Positions 28,992 to 37,923 of a stretch of 64,000 bases of DNA are shown piece after piece. Source of the stretch: Streptomyces sp. HSG2 (GTDB taxonomy: Bacteria; Actinomycetota; Actinomycetes; Streptomycetales; Streptomycetaceae); contig NZ_CP066801.1 in the NCBI RefSeq assembly GCF_016598575.1, forward strand, positions 4,278,001 through 4,342,000, given 5' to 3'. Positions within the stretch are counted from its first letter, which is position 1. Every line of letters begins with the position of its first letter. A program made the position numbers and the translations under genes. The notes beneath the pieces are model-generated. The model was not told the DNA's origin. It ran no database searches and was given only the letters and a program-made list of their open reading frames with translations.

Positions 28992-29846
28992 ATGACACAG
29001 ACCCTGGTCCAGGCCCTTCCCCTGTGGGCGCTGCGGTTGCTGGTCCTGGCCGTGGTGGTGGCCGCGGCCCTGGCGATGCTCGCCGTGGTCCGCCGGGTGA
29101 CGCCGCCTCCGACCGGCCGTCCGGCCGAGGGCCTGCGCCCGACCAACCAGGTCGTCGCGGGCCTCCTCGGGGTGGTCGGCATGGTGTACGCGCTGCTCAG
29201 CGGGTTCACCATCTTCAACCAATGGGAGGTGTACATCTCCCTGCGAAACGATGTGCGGTTGGAGGTGTCGGCGCTGAACGCCCTGGCCTCCGGCAGCCAC
29301 GTGCTCGGCGCCGACGACCAGGCGCGGGTGGTCGGCGCTGTGGAGGACTACGCGCGCGCCGTCGTCGCCGAGTGGCCGGCGCTGGCTCGGGGGGACGAGA
29401 GCCTGGCGGCCGAGAACAGCTACGACGAGTTGCTCGACACCGTCGAGGGCGTGCGGGGGGAGACCTCCCAGGAGGACGCCTTCCTGGACACGGCCATGGC
29501 GCTGCTCGCCCAGGTCGCCGAGCGGCACAGTCTCTACGTCCAACTCGCCGAGCAGGGGCATCTGGAGGACCCGGTGTGGTTCGCCCTGTTGGTCGCCGGG
29601 GCGATGACGCTCCTGTTCTGCTGCCTCTTCCTGTCCGACCGTCCCCGGCTGCACCTGGTGATGGTCGTCGGGGTGGCCGTGGTCGTCGCGACGAGCCTGG
29701 TGCTCGTCGTCCAACTCGACAATCCCCTCTCCAGCGGGTTGGAGCTGGGCCCCTCCAGCCACGAGCAGCTCATCTCGGACCTGGCCGAGAGCCGGGGGGC
29801 GGCGGCCCCCGAGGGGTCCGACCCCGGGGGCCGTGCGGTCGGGTGA
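28992..29846 (+). CDS. DUF4239-like (bestrophin-like) membrane protein
   Basis: A 284-residue membrane protein with two N-terminal helices (LWALRLLVLAVVVAAALAML and VAGLLGVVGMVYALLSGF), a soluble helical middle of about 110 residues (FTIFNQWEVYISLRNDVRLE to QLAEQGHLED) and two C-terminal helices. This four-helix arrangement and the FxxF..W/Y region match DUF4239 proteins, which are of unknown function. ATG 28992 lies 157 bases after the MFS gene. A Gly/Ala-rich tail ends the protein. Confidence 0.75.
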   Translation: MTQTLVQALPLWALRLLVLAVVVAAALAMLAVVRRVTPPPTGRPAEGLRPTNQVVAGLLGVVGMVYALLSGFTIFNQWEVYISLRNDVRLEVSALNALASGSHVLGADDQARVVGAVEDYARAVVAEWPALARGDESLAAENSYDELLDTVEGVRGETSQEDAFLDTAMALLAQVAERHSLYVQLAEQGHLEDPVWFALLVAGAMTLLFCCLFLSDRPRLHLVMVVGVAVVVATSLVLVVQLDNPLSSGLELGPSSHEQLISDLAESRGAAAPEGSDPGGRAVG

Positions 29847-29878
29847 CCGGGGAACGCGTCGCCCCGGGGCCCGACGGC

Positions 29879-29918
29879 GTCCGCCCGGTCGTCGTCGTGG
29901 GGCCGCGGCCGGGCGGAC
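29879..29918. terminator. Bidirectional terminator
   Basis: GTCCGCCCGG (29879-29888) pairs exactly with CCGGGCGGAC (29909-29918) between convergent stops at 29846 and 29925. Confidence 0.7.
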
Positions 29919-29924
29919 CCGGGG

Positions 29925-30566
29925 TCAGTCGATCCGGGTCGAGCTGAGCACCGGGCTGGGCGCGGGGTAGCAGGACGTCGGGACGTCGGCCTCGAAGAAC
30001 AGGATGGGCACCCGAGCCGTGAAGGTGAGGCCCGGACTGCTGTACGAGGATCCGGCGAGCCGGGTGGTGACCGTGCCACCGGAGTCTCCCGCGACCAGGT
30101 CCAGCGTCAGGGTGGGGAGCGTGAACGTGCTCCCCCCGTTGATCGGCCCGGGGACGGTCATGACGATCTGGTCCCCGCTGATCGCCACGCTCGGGGTGCC
30201 GGATCCGGTCCCGGACCCGCCCGACAGGCGGTGGCCGGTGACGGTCGCGTCGGAGGGCAGATCGGCCCGGAGCTTTATCTCCTTGATCGACTTGATGGTG
30301 TAGCCGTTCAGCGATCCGGGGACGGTGATCGGCGCGGGGGACAGGGCGATGTCGAAGGCCTCGCCGGAGGCGACGCTCTCGGGTGCCTCGGCGGCGACAC
30401 CGGCGTCGAGGTCGAAGGTCTGTGCCGAGATGACGGGGGGCTTCGCCTGGCAGTCGAGAGCCAGGGGGGTGTCGGCGGCGACGCCGGGCGACGCCGACAG
30501 TCCGACGAGCGCCAGGCAGCCGACGGCCGTCACGGAGAGACGCGGCAGCAGGGATGCGGATCTCAT
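29925..30566 (-). CDS. Small secreted protein of unknown function
   Basis: A 213-residue exported protein. The signal peptide is residues 1-31 (MRSASLLPRLSVTAVGCLAL, cleavage near GVAADTP). The mature protein is beta-rich, Ser/Thr/Gly/Pro-rich and has two cysteines, near its start (LDCQAKPP) and its end (PTSCYPAPS), that could form one disulfide closing a single beta-sandwich domain. GAGGAGATGG precedes ATG 30566. I recall similar Streptomyces and mycobacterial secreted proteins without function. No lipobox, sortase motif or catalytic motif is visible. Confidence 0.8.
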   Translation of the reverse strand: MRSASLLPRLSVTAVGCLALVGLSASPGVAADTPLALDCQAKPPVISAQTFDLDAGVAAEAPESVASGEAFDIALSPAPITVPGSLNGYTIKSIKEIKLRADLPSDATVTGHRLSGGSGTGSGTPSVAISGDQIVMTVPGPINGGSTFTLPTLTLDLVAGDSGGTVTTRLAGSSYSSPGLTFTARVPILFFEADVPTSCYPAPSPVLSSTRID

Positions 30567-30964
30567 TCCATCTCCTCGCGGTGGTGGTACGGGACAGTGC
30601 CGAACAGGGAGCGGTCGGGCCGTCCGGGGCCGTCGGGTCGGCGGGGGAGTGCGACGGTCGGCGGAGTCGCCGTCGGACGCCGGGGCGTGACGGGGCATCG
30701 GGCGGCCTTCATTTGCATGGGCATGTCAGCACGTTCCGTCGATGAAGTACAGGCTCGTGGACGGGTGGCCCCGGGACGGCGCACACCTGGCGCACCGTAG
30801 GTCCCTCGTGTCCGAGGAGTCGCGCGCCGGGGGCGGGGAGGGGGACGCGTGGAACGGTGTGGCCTCGCCCGGGCGTACGCGGGTGCGGGCCGTGGGGGCG
30901 CGTAGCCGGAACGTGACCGTTATTGGGCTGTCCGGCTCGGCCCGGTGCGGCTACGTTCCCAGCG
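30567..30964. other. Divergent region upstream of the beta-helix cassette
   Basis: About 400 bases between two exported-protein genes. It holds an ECF-type promoter candidate for the cassette (annotated separately). Several open frames cross it on both strands but are low-complexity. No RNA gene is seen. Confidence 0.4.
30908..30932 (+). promoter_or_regulatory. Candidate ECF-sigma promoter of the beta-helix cassette
   Basis: GGAAC at 30908-30912 and GTC at 30930-30932 with a 17-base spacer resemble the GGAAC/GTC elements of SigE-type ECF promoters. The start codon lies 32 bases downstream, a normal distance. Confidence 0.35.
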
Positions 30965-33007
30965 ATGATGATGACATGGACACGCCGTTCCCTCGCCCTT
31001 CTCGCCCTGCTGCTGGCGGCGGTGCTGGCCGGTATTCCCGCCGCGTCGGCGCACGAGGAGCGCGAGGTCGGCTTCCCCGACGGCACCGGCAGCGTGCCCG
31101 AGTACCGGGAAGGCGAGCCCGACCTGGTGGTGTGCAAGACGGACAAGGCCGCCTTCGAACAGCGCGTCGCCAAGTTCCCCGAGGAACTGCGCGCCCGCAA
31201 CCTCGCGCTCTACGAGAGATGCGCCCGGGAGGGGTTTCGCCACATCCAGCAGGCCGTGGACGCGGTGGACCGCCCCGGGATGTCGATCGCCGTGCTGCCG
31301 GGTCGCTACGAGGAGGAGCCCTCGCAGCCGGAGCCCACCGGGGCCTGCGCCCGACTGGACGCTCCCCGCGCCTCGCTCGGCTACCAGGTGCTGACGTTCG
31401 ATCAACAGAAGCGGTGCCCGCACAACCAGAACCTCGTCGCGATCCTGGGCAAACGCGACCTGCAGATCGAGGGCACCGGAGCGGACCCGCTCGACGTCGT
31501 CGTGGACGCGGGATACCGGAAGCTGAACGCCGTGCGGGCCGACTCCTCCGACGGCGTCTACTTCCGCAACTTCACCGCCCAGCGGACCACGTTCAACTCC
31601 CTCTACGTTCTGGCGACCGACGGGTTCGTCATCGATCGGGTCCTCACCCGATGGAACGACGAGTACGGCTTTCTGACCTTCGCCAGCGACCACGGCCTCT
31701 ACCGGGACTGCGAGTCCTACGGCAACGGGGACTCGGGCATCTACCCCGGCAGCGCCTCCGACATCAACGACGGTCGGGGCTACGAGGTGCCGCGCTACTC
31801 CATCGAGATCACCGGTTGTCGCAGCCATCACAACCTGCTGGGCTACTCCGGCACCGCCGGAGACTCGGTGTGGGCCCACGACAACGAGTTCGACCACAAC
31901 ATGGCCGGCGCCTCCATGGACAGCGTCTTCCCCGGCCATCCCGGACTCCCCCAGAACCACGCTCGGTTCGAACGCAACCTCATCCACGACAACAACGAGG
32001 ACTACTACCACCACATCGCCGACGGCACCTGCGCCAAGCCGCCCGCCGAACGAGGCTACGAACAGGGGGTGGTCTGCCCCCAGACGTCGGTCCCACCGGG
32101 CACCGGTGTCATGATCGCCGGCGGCAACTGGAACCTCTTCGAGGACAACTGGGTGTACGGGAACGACCGTACCGGCTTCCACCTCAACGCGGTCCCCGCC
32201 TTCATCCGCGGCGACGAGACCTGGTCCAAGCAGACCGACACATCCCACCACAACCGCTTCCACGGCAACCGGCTCGGGATCACCGAGGACGGCGCCGCCC
32301 GCCCCAACGGCACCGACTTCTGGTGGGACGGCCAGGGCCGAGGCAACTGCTGGCAGGAGACCGAAGGCGGCAGCGACCCCCACACCCTGCCCCGGTGCGG
32401 GGACCGGCCCGGCTCGCTCTCCGGTGGATCCCACCGTCTTCTCGGCGAGCCGGTGAAGACCGCTCAGCTCCTGGTCTGCTCCGACTACAGCGCCGGGGCA
32501 CGGCGACTGCCCGCCGGCTGCGACTGGTACGGGGCACGCGGCTTCGAACGGGTGGAGGTGCAGATCGCCTTGGGGGCCGCCGCCGTGCTCGGCCTCGTGG
32601 GCGGGGTGTTGTGGTGGCGGAGGCTTCGCGAGCACCGTTGGGCCACCCTGGCCGCGGCGGCGGGCGCTCTCGGGCTCGCCCTCGACGTCGCGGGGGAGAC
32701 GATCCCCCTGTCGACGACACTCGTCCCGCCCCTCGCCCTGTTGTTGATCGGAGCCTGGTGGACCGTGACGGGACTCGCCCTGCGGCGGCGGAGCCCGGGC
32801 TTCGGCTGGACGACCACCGCGCTCGGACTGCTGACCCTCCTCGACGCCTTCGACCAGGCCGTCGTGATGCTCCCCTGGACTCCGGTGAGCCCGGCCTGGA
32901 TGCGCGGTCTGCTCGGCCTGGTCTGGGTGGTCTGGGCGGTCGCCGCGGCGGCTCGACGACCGGCCGCCGTCACCGAGGCCCCCACCCCGGCGCGGAGCGC
33001 GACGTGA
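30965..33007 (+). CDS. Exported parallel beta-helix protein with C-terminal membrane anchor
   Basis: A 680-residue protein. The start has three ATGs in a row (30965, 30968, 30971), followed by a signal peptide (RRSLALLALLLAAVLAGIPA, cleavage after ASA). Residues about 80-470 are a right-handed parallel beta-helix of the NosD/pectate-lyase fold with repeated N-x-Y/F and H/N-x-x-D turns (FRNFTAQRTTFNSLYV, YRDCESYGNGDSGIYPGSAS, NHARFERNLIHDNNEDYYHH). Residues about 530-670 hold four membrane helices. No pectate-lyase catalytic pattern is clear. It overlaps the next gene by GTGA and heads a three-gene cassette. Confidence 0.85.
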   Translation: MMMTWTRRSLALLALLLAAVLAGIPAASAHEEREVGFPDGTGSVPEYREGEPDLVVCKTDKAAFEQRVAKFPEELRARNLALYERCAREGFRHIQQAVDAVDRPGMSIAVLPGRYEEEPSQPEPTGACARLDAPRASLGYQVLTFDQQKRCPHNQNLVAILGKRDLQIEGTGADPLDVVVDAGYRKLNAVRADSSDGVYFRNFTAQRTTFNSLYVLATDGFVIDRVLTRWNDEYGFLTFASDHGLYRDCESYGNGDSGIYPGSASDINDGRGYEVPRYSIEITGCRSHHNLLGYSGTAGDSVWAHDNEFDHNMAGASMDSVFPGHPGLPQNHARFERNLIHDNNEDYYHHIADGTCAKPPAERGYEQGVVCPQTSVPPGTGVMIAGGNWNLFEDNWVYGNDRTGFHLNAVPAFIRGDETWSKQTDTSHHNRFHGNRLGITEDGAARPNGTDFWWDGQGRGNCWQETEGGSDPHTLPRCGDRPGSLSGGSHRLLGEPVKTAQLLVCSDYSAGARRLPAGCDWYGARGFERVEVQIALGAAAVLGLVGGVLWWRRLREHRWATLAAAAGALGLALDVAGETIPLSTTLVPPLALLLIGAWWTVTGLALRRRSPGFGWTTTALGLLTLLDAFDQAVVMLPWTPVSPAWMRGLLGLVWVVWAVAAAARRPAAVTEAPTPARSAT

Positions 33008-33840
33008 CGGTCCGGCGGGCGGCGCTCGCCCGCCGGACGATGGCGTGCGCGGCGACGATCGGGACCCTCGCCGCGCTCTGCGTGTCCTGCGTCGACCGCC
33101 CCGAGACTCACCACCCCGAGGGCACCGGCCACCAGGTGGCCACCGGCCGGGTCGGGACCCTGTTGCCCGCGGAGGACGGCGACGGCGGCGGGACGTTGCG
33201 CCAGGTGCCGGAGGACCAGGCCCCGGGCGTGGAGCTGACGGTGCGCCCCGACGCCGTGGACGGGTGGACCGTGACCCTGGACGTCACCCGGTTCCGTTTC
33301 ACGCCCGACAGTGTCGGAGGCGCGGCCGTCCTGGGGGCCGGCCACGCCCATCTGCTGGTCGACGGGGAGAAGGTGGCCCGCCTGTACGGGCGGTGGCACC
33401 ACCTGCCCGAACGGGACGTCCCGCCCGGCGCCCGGACCCTCACCGCACGACTCGTGGCCGACGACCACACCGCGTGGGCGGTGCGAGGTCGGCCCGTGGA
33501 GGACAGCACCCCCCTGCCCGGGGCGGCCGAGGGCGACACCCGCCCGAGGGACCCCACGCCCTCGGGCGAGCCGGCGGCCGAGCGAACGTTGGAGATCACC
33601 GTCACGGACGGCCGGGTCACGCCGGCGCCCGGGCGCGTGGACCTGCGCAGGGGCCGGACGCTCACGCTGCGCGTCACCAGCGACACCGACGACGAACTCC
33701 ACGTCCACGGGATGGACCGGTCCGTTCCGTTGACCGCGGGACGTGCCGCAAGCCTCCGGGTGACGCCGGAGCGGACCGGACTGTTCGAGGTGGAGACCCA
33801 CCGCTCCCGGCTGGTGTTGACCCAGCTCGCGGTCCGATGA
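33004..33840 (+). CDS. Exported cupredoxin-like protein, possible lipoprotein
   Basis: A 278-residue exported protein starting at GTG 33004. The signal region ends TLAALCVSC; the lipobox is imperfect (CVSC), so a lipid anchor is only possible. An N-terminal beta domain has GAGHAHLLVDGEKVARLYGRW. The C-terminal 90 residues are cupredoxin-like (LEITVTDGRVTPAPGRVDLR, then HVHGMDRSVPL and FEVETHRSRLVLTQLAV). Histidines and a methionine are present but the copper-ligand cysteine of blue copper proteins is absent. It is coupled at both ends to its cassette neighbours (GTGA and ATGA). Confidence 0.78.
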   Translation: MTVRRAALARRTMACAATIGTLAALCVSCVDRPETHHPEGTGHQVATGRVGTLLPAEDGDGGGTLRQVPEDQAPGVELTVRPDAVDGWTVTLDVTRFRFTPDSVGGAAVLGAGHAHLLVDGEKVARLYGRWHHLPERDVPPGARTLTARLVADDHTAWAVRGRPVEDSTPLPGAAEGDTRPRDPTPSGEPAAERTLEITVTDGRVTPAPGRVDLRRGRTLTLRVTSDTDDELHVHGMDRSVPLTAGRAASLRVTPERTGLFEVETHRSRLVLTQLAVR

Positions 33841-35132
33841 CCCTCGCGGCACGGCTGGCACACGGAGTCGGCTCCCGGCACGACCTGCCCGTGTCCGCGT
33901 TCCACGCCTACGCCGGCGCGTTCGCCGCGCTCCTCTTCTCCTTCCTGGCGTTGGGACTCCTCTGGCCCGAGTCCCGGTACCGCGGCGATCACCCGGGCCG
34001 CCCACTCCCGGCCGCGCTGGGGAGGGCGGCCGACTCCGCGGTGCTCCGCCGCTTGCTGCGGGCGGCGGGGCTCCTCGCCGCCGCCGCCGTCCTGCTCCAC
34101 CTGTGGTTCGGAGCCGGCGACCCCGACCGCAACCCGGCTCCCGGTGCCGTCTACGTGCTGCTCTGGTGCGGACTGATCCCGGCCTCCCTGCTCCTGGGCC
34201 CGGTCTGGAGCCTCCTCAACCCGCTGCGCACGCTGCACGCCCTGGCCTGCCGAATCCTGCGCCGGCCGGGTGAGGGAGCCCGTCCCGACCTGGCCCGTAG
34301 GCTGGGCCACTGGCCCGCCGCGGCCGGCCTGCTGGTCTTCACCTGGCTCGAACTCGCCTCGCCGGACCCGACCTCCCCCCTCGTGCTGTCCACCTTCCTG
34401 TTGGGATACGCGGCCGTGCAGCTGACCGGAGCGGCCGTCTGCGGGCGTGGCTGGTTCGAGCGGTGCGACGCGTTCGAGGTGTACTCGGCGCTCCTCGGCA
34501 GGCTGTCCCCGCTCGGCCGCGCGCCGAACGGACGGCTCGTCCTGCGCGGCCCGCTCCACCGGCTCGCCGGCACGCCGCCGGTCCCCGGACTGGTCGCCGC
34601 GGTCTGCGTCCTGTTGGGAGGAACCATGTACGACGGTGTCTCGGGGACGCCGTCCTGGACGGCCGCCCTCCAGACCTCCCCGCTGGGCCGCACCGGCACG
34701 GCCACTGTCGGCCTGCTGGCCACGACGGCGGGCGTCGCCCTGCTCTACCTCGCCGCGGCCGGGGCCGTCGGATTGATCGCCGGCCCCGTGGCGCGGCCGG
34801 TCGCGGCGTTCGCGCACTCGCTGGTGCCCATCGTCGCCGGGTACCTCGTCGCCCACTACTTCACCCTGCTGACCACCGAGGGCCCCCGCACCGTGGCCTT
34901 GGCCTTCGGCGGCGACGGCGGGTCGGCCGCCCCCGACCCGCCGTTGTCGCCCGGAGGGGTCGCGACGCTTCAGGTCACCGCCGTCGTCCTGGGGCACGTG
35001 CTCGGGGTCGTGGCCGCGCACGACCGGGCCGTGCGGTCGCTCCCGCCGTCGCGCGCGGTCGCCGGCGGTGTCCCCCTGCTGATGGCCATGGTCTGCTACA
35101 CGCTCGGCGGCATCCGGCTCCTCGTCGCCTGA
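33837..35132 (+). CDS. Polytopic membrane protein of the beta-helix cassette
   Basis: A 431-residue integral membrane protein with about ten hydrophobic helices (for example YAGAFAALLFSFLALGLLW, GLIPASLLLGPVWSLLNPL, LLATTAGVALLYLAAAGAVG, LVPIVAGYLVAHYFTLL). Polar intramembrane residues include GPVWSLLNPLRTLH, FERCDAFEVYSALLGRLSPL and HSLVPIVAGYLVAHYF with histidines that could bind metal or heme. No transporter family is certain. It starts inside the preceding gene (ATGA). Its stop is only 17 bases from the convergent penicillin-binding protein stop. Confidence 0.78.
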   Translation: MTLAARLAHGVGSRHDLPVSAFHAYAGAFAALLFSFLALGLLWPESRYRGDHPGRPLPAALGRAADSAVLRRLLRAAGLLAAAAVLLHLWFGAGDPDRNPAPGAVYVLLWCGLIPASLLLGPVWSLLNPLRTLHALACRILRRPGEGARPDLARRLGHWPAAAGLLVFTWLELASPDPTSPLVLSTFLLGYAAVQLTGAAVCGRGWFERCDAFEVYSALLGRLSPLGRAPNGRLVLRGPLHRLAGTPPVPGLVAAVCVLLGGTMYDGVSGTPSWTAALQTSPLGRTGTATVGLLATTAGVALLYLAAAGAVGLIAGPVARPVAAFAHSLVPIVAGYLVAHYFTLLTTEGPRTVALAFGGDGGSAAPDPPLSPGGVATLQVTAVVLGHVLGVVAAHDRAVRSLPPSRAVAGGVPLLMAMVCYTLGGIRLLVA

Positions 35133-35149
35133 GCCCCGGCCCGTCCTCG

Positions 35150-36607
35150 TCAGTCGGCGAGAGCCGCTTCCATCATCGCCTTGGCCACCGGGGCGGCCAA
35201 GCCGTTCCCGCTGACCTCCGAGCGCGCGGCGTCCGACTGCTCGACCAGGACCGCCACGGCCACGCGCTCGCCCGTGTCGTCGGACTCCGCGTAGGAGGTG
35301 AACCACGCGTAGGGCGTCTCGCTGTTGTTCTCGCCGTGCTGGGCCGTGCCGGTCTTGCCGCCGACCGTCGCGCCGGCGATCCGCGCGTTGCCGCCGGTGC
35401 CCTCCTCGACCACGGTGCGCATGGCCGAGGCCAGTTGGTCGGCGGTGTCGGCGCTCATGATCCGCCGGCTGTCGGCCGACGCGTCCAGGTCCTCCAGGAC
35501 GTCGCCGCCGCCGTCGGTGACCTGCGACACCACGTGCGGCGAGACCAGTTCGCCCCCGTTGGCGATGGCCGCCGACACCATGGCCATCTGCAGCGGCGTC
35601 GCCGTGACGTCGAACTGCCCGATGCCGGAGAGCGCGGTCTGCGGGCGGTCCATGTCCTGGGGGTAGACGCTCGGGTAGGCGCGGATCGGGATGTCCTGCT
35701 CCTCGTCGTCGAAGCCGAACTTCTCGGCGGTCTCGCGGACGGCGTCCTGGCCCAGATCCACGGCCATCTTGGCGAACACGTTGTTGCAGGAGTACTGGAG
35801 GGCGGTCCGGATGGTGGCGTTCTCGCAGGGCGCCGCCGGGTTCTCGTTGCTCAGCACGCGCTCGGTGTCGGGCAGGGTGTACGGATCCGGGCTGTCCGTG
35901 GGGTCGTCCACCGAGGAGTACAGCCCGTTCTCCAGCGCCGAGGCGGCGACCACGAGTTTGAACGTGGACCCGGGCGGCAGCGGCCGGCGCAGGGCGCGGT
36001 TGGCGAGTGGCTCGGCCTCGTCGTCGGTGAGCGCCTGCCACGCCGCGGGCGCGGTATCGGCGCCGGTCAGGGTGCCGGGGTCGTACGACGGGGTGGAGAC
36101 CACGGCGAGGATCCTTCCGGTCTCGGGGTCGATCGCCACGGCGGCGCCCTTCTTGTCGCCCAGGGCGTCGAACCCCGCCCGCTGCACGGCCGGGTCGATC
36201 GTGGTGACCACGTTGCCCGGCTCGGCCCGCTGGCCGGTGATCGTGTCCAGCACGGTTCGCAACCGCGGATCGGTGCCGTTGAGGATGTCCTGGTAGATGC
36301 CCTCCAGCTGGGTCGGCGCGTAGGACTGCGAGGCGTAGCCGGTCACCGCCGCGTACAGCTCGCCGTCCTGGTAGGTCCGCTGGTAGGCGAGGTCTCCGCC
36401 GTCCGTCCGGGCCGAACCGGTGATCGACTCGCCGGCCACGATGATGTTTCCGAGCGGCTCCGCGTACGTCCTGATCGCGTTGCGTCGGTTCTCCGTGTCG
36501 TCCGCGAGCGCCTGGGCCTCGTAGAACTGCACCCAGGTCGCCCTGATCAGCAGGGCGAACACCATGAGCAGGGCGAAGACCGAGACGTGCCTGATCGTCT
36601 TGTTCAT
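35150..36607 (-). CDS. Class B penicillin-binding protein (transpeptidase)
   Basis: A peptidoglycan D,D-transpeptidase of the PbpA/PBP2 group with 485 residues. An N-terminal anchor (RHVSVFALLMVFALLIRATWV) leads to a dimerisation region and the transpeptidase domain with PPGSTFK (serine nucleophile), SCNN, and GKTGTAQ. The start is set at ATG 36607 (MNKTIRHVS), the family start, with GGAAG immediately upstream; in-frame ATGs at 36649, 36661 and 36667 would add up to 20 basic residues. It is divergent from the next gene over 163 bases. Its exact role (elongation or sporulation) is not shown. Confidence 0.9.
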   Translation of the reverse strand: MNKTIRHVSVFALLMVFALLIRATWVQFYEAQALADDTENRRNAIRTYAEPLGNIIVAGESITGSARTDGGDLAYQRTYQDGELYAAVTGYASQSYAPTQLEGIYQDILNGTDPRLRTVLDTITGQRAEPGNVVTTIDPAVQRAGFDALGDKKGAAVAIDPETGRILAVVSTPSYDPGTLTGADTAPAAWQALTDDEAEPLANRALRRPLPPGSTFKLVVAASALENGLYSSVDDPTDSPDPYTLPDTERVLSNENPAAPCENATIRTALQYSCNNVFAKMAVDLGQDAVRETAEKFGFDDEEQDIPIRAYPSVYPQDMDRPQTALSGIGQFDVTATPLQMAMVSAAIANGGELVSPHVVSQVTDGGGDVLEDLDASADSRRIMSADTADQLASAMRTVVEEGTGGNARIAGATVGGKTGTAQHGENNSETPYAWFTSYAESDDTGERVAVAVLVEQSDAARSEVSGNGLAAPVAKAMMEAALAD

Positions 36608-36770
36608 CTTCCGGAAGGGACGAGCGGGGCGGGCGAAACGTTCCCTCATCACCGGTGACATCCTCATTTCTCATGTTCCGCTCACGAAACGACGGGCTCG
36701 TCCGACCCGCTGTCGTCCGCGCCCCGCACACGTGATGGACGGGCCCGCGCGCGTACCGCAGAGTGGTGCC

Positions 36771-37820
36771 ATGGAGACCTTCCGGAACCTCGTGCGTGCC
36801 GAATTCGCCCCGGCGAACACCTACCTGAACACCGCCGGAGCCGGGCTGCCGCCGGCGCGCGCGGTTTCGGCGGTGACACGGACGGCGGCGTCCGCCGCAA
36901 CCGGCCGCTTCCCCGACTTGCTCCCGGACGTCGAGGCCGGTCGGGCCGCCTTCGCCCGGATCGTCGGGGTCCACGCCGACCGGGTCGCGGTGGGGTCGTC
37001 CGTCGCCGTCTACAGCGGCCTCGTCGCCACCTCCCTGGCGCCCGGGAGCGAGGTCCTCACGGCGGAGGGCGACTTCAGCTCCCTGGTCAACCCCTTCCAC
37101 GTGCGCGGCGACCTCACGGTCCGGTCGGTGCCCCTGGAGCGGCTCGCCGAGTCGGTCGGTCCGCGGACGGGTCTCGTCGCCGTCAGCTCCGTGCAGTCCC
37201 TCGACGGACGGCTCGTCGATCTGCCGGGCCTGCGCGACGCGGCGCGCGCCCACGGCGCGCGGCTGCTCGTCGACGTCTCGCAGTCCGCGGGGTGGCTGCC
37301 GATCCCGGCGGACGACGTGGACTACCTGGTGGCTGTCGCCTACAAGTGGCTGTTCTGCCCACGAGGCGTCGCCTTCCTCGTCACCCCGGCGGACCTCGGC
37401 GGACTGGTGCCGGTCTTCGCCGGCTGGGCCTCCGGGGAGGACATAGGGGCCGGCTCCTACGACCGGGTCGATCCGCTCGCCCGGTCCGCTCGCCGCTTCG
37501 ACGGCAGTCCGGCGCTGCTCCCCCACACCGGGGCCCGGCCCGCGCTGGAACTGGTGGAGGAACTCGGGGTGGACACCGTGCGGGCCCACGACATCGGCCT
37601 GGCCGACCGCTTCCGGTCGGGGCTGGCCTCGCTGGGACACGAGCCGGTGCCCGCCCCCGGCTCGGCGATCGTCTCCGTGCCCGGACTGGGGCACCGGCGA
37701 GGCGAGCTGAGCCGCGCGGGAGTGGAGGTCGCCGACCGAAAGGGACACCTCCGCGCGGCGTTCCACGTGTACAACACGGCGGCCGACGTCGACCGGCTCC
37801 TGGACGTCCTCTTCGGATGA
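36771..37820 (+). CDS. Class V aminotransferase-fold PLP enzyme
   Basis: A 349-residue PLP enzyme. It begins METFRNLVRAEFAPANTYLN. The PLP-binding lysine is in VAVAYKWLFCPRG near residue 190, preceded by ARLLVDVSQSAGWLPI with the conserved aspartate. It is closest in layout to the cysteine desulfurase/isopenicillin-N epimerase branch but lacks an obvious persulfide cysteine loop, so a desulfurase role is unlikely. The ATG has no strong ribosome site. The substrate is unknown. Confidence 0.85.
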   Translation: METFRNLVRAEFAPANTYLNTAGAGLPPARAVSAVTRTAASAATGRFPDLLPDVEAGRAAFARIVGVHADRVAVGSSVAVYSGLVATSLAPGSEVLTAEGDFSSLVNPFHVRGDLTVRSVPLERLAESVGPRTGLVAVSSVQSLDGRLVDLPGLRDAARAHGARLLVDVSQSAGWLPIPADDVDYLVAVAYKWLFCPRGVAFLVTPADLGGLVPVFAGWASGEDIGAGSYDRVDPLARSARRFDGSPALLPHTGARPALELVEELGVDTVRAHDIGLADRFRSGLASLGHEPVPAPGSAIVSVPGLGHRRGELSRAGVEVADRKGHLRAAFHVYNTAADVDRLLDVLFG

Positions 37821-37858
37821 CCCGTGCCCGGCGCCGCGCGCCGCGGCGACGGAACACG

Positions 37859-37906
37859 CCGGCGGGCCGGCGCTCCCCGTCCCACGGAGGAACGCCGACC
37901 CGCCGG
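37859..37906 (-). terminator. Terminator of the ect operon
   Basis: CCGGCGGGCCGGCGCTCC (37859-37876) opposes GGAACGCCGACCCGCCGG (37889-37906). On the minus-strand RNA the two non-matching positions become G-U pairs, giving an 18-bp stem with a 12-base loop 18 bases past the ectD stop. On the plus strand these would be mismatches, so it points to ectD. Confidence 0.75.
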
Positions 37907-37923
37907 TCGTCGTGACCGGCCCG

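Noticed and set aside
33108-37766. Minus-strand open frame of about 1550 codons across the beta-helix cassette, the penicillin-binding protein and the aminotransferase
   Set aside because: It crosses several well-supported genes in the wrong frame and has low-complexity composition.
36771-37820. Cysteine desulfurase function for the class V PLP enzyme
   Set aside because: The lysine is present but no persulfide cysteine in the expected C-terminal loop, and the true SufS is elsewhere in the window.
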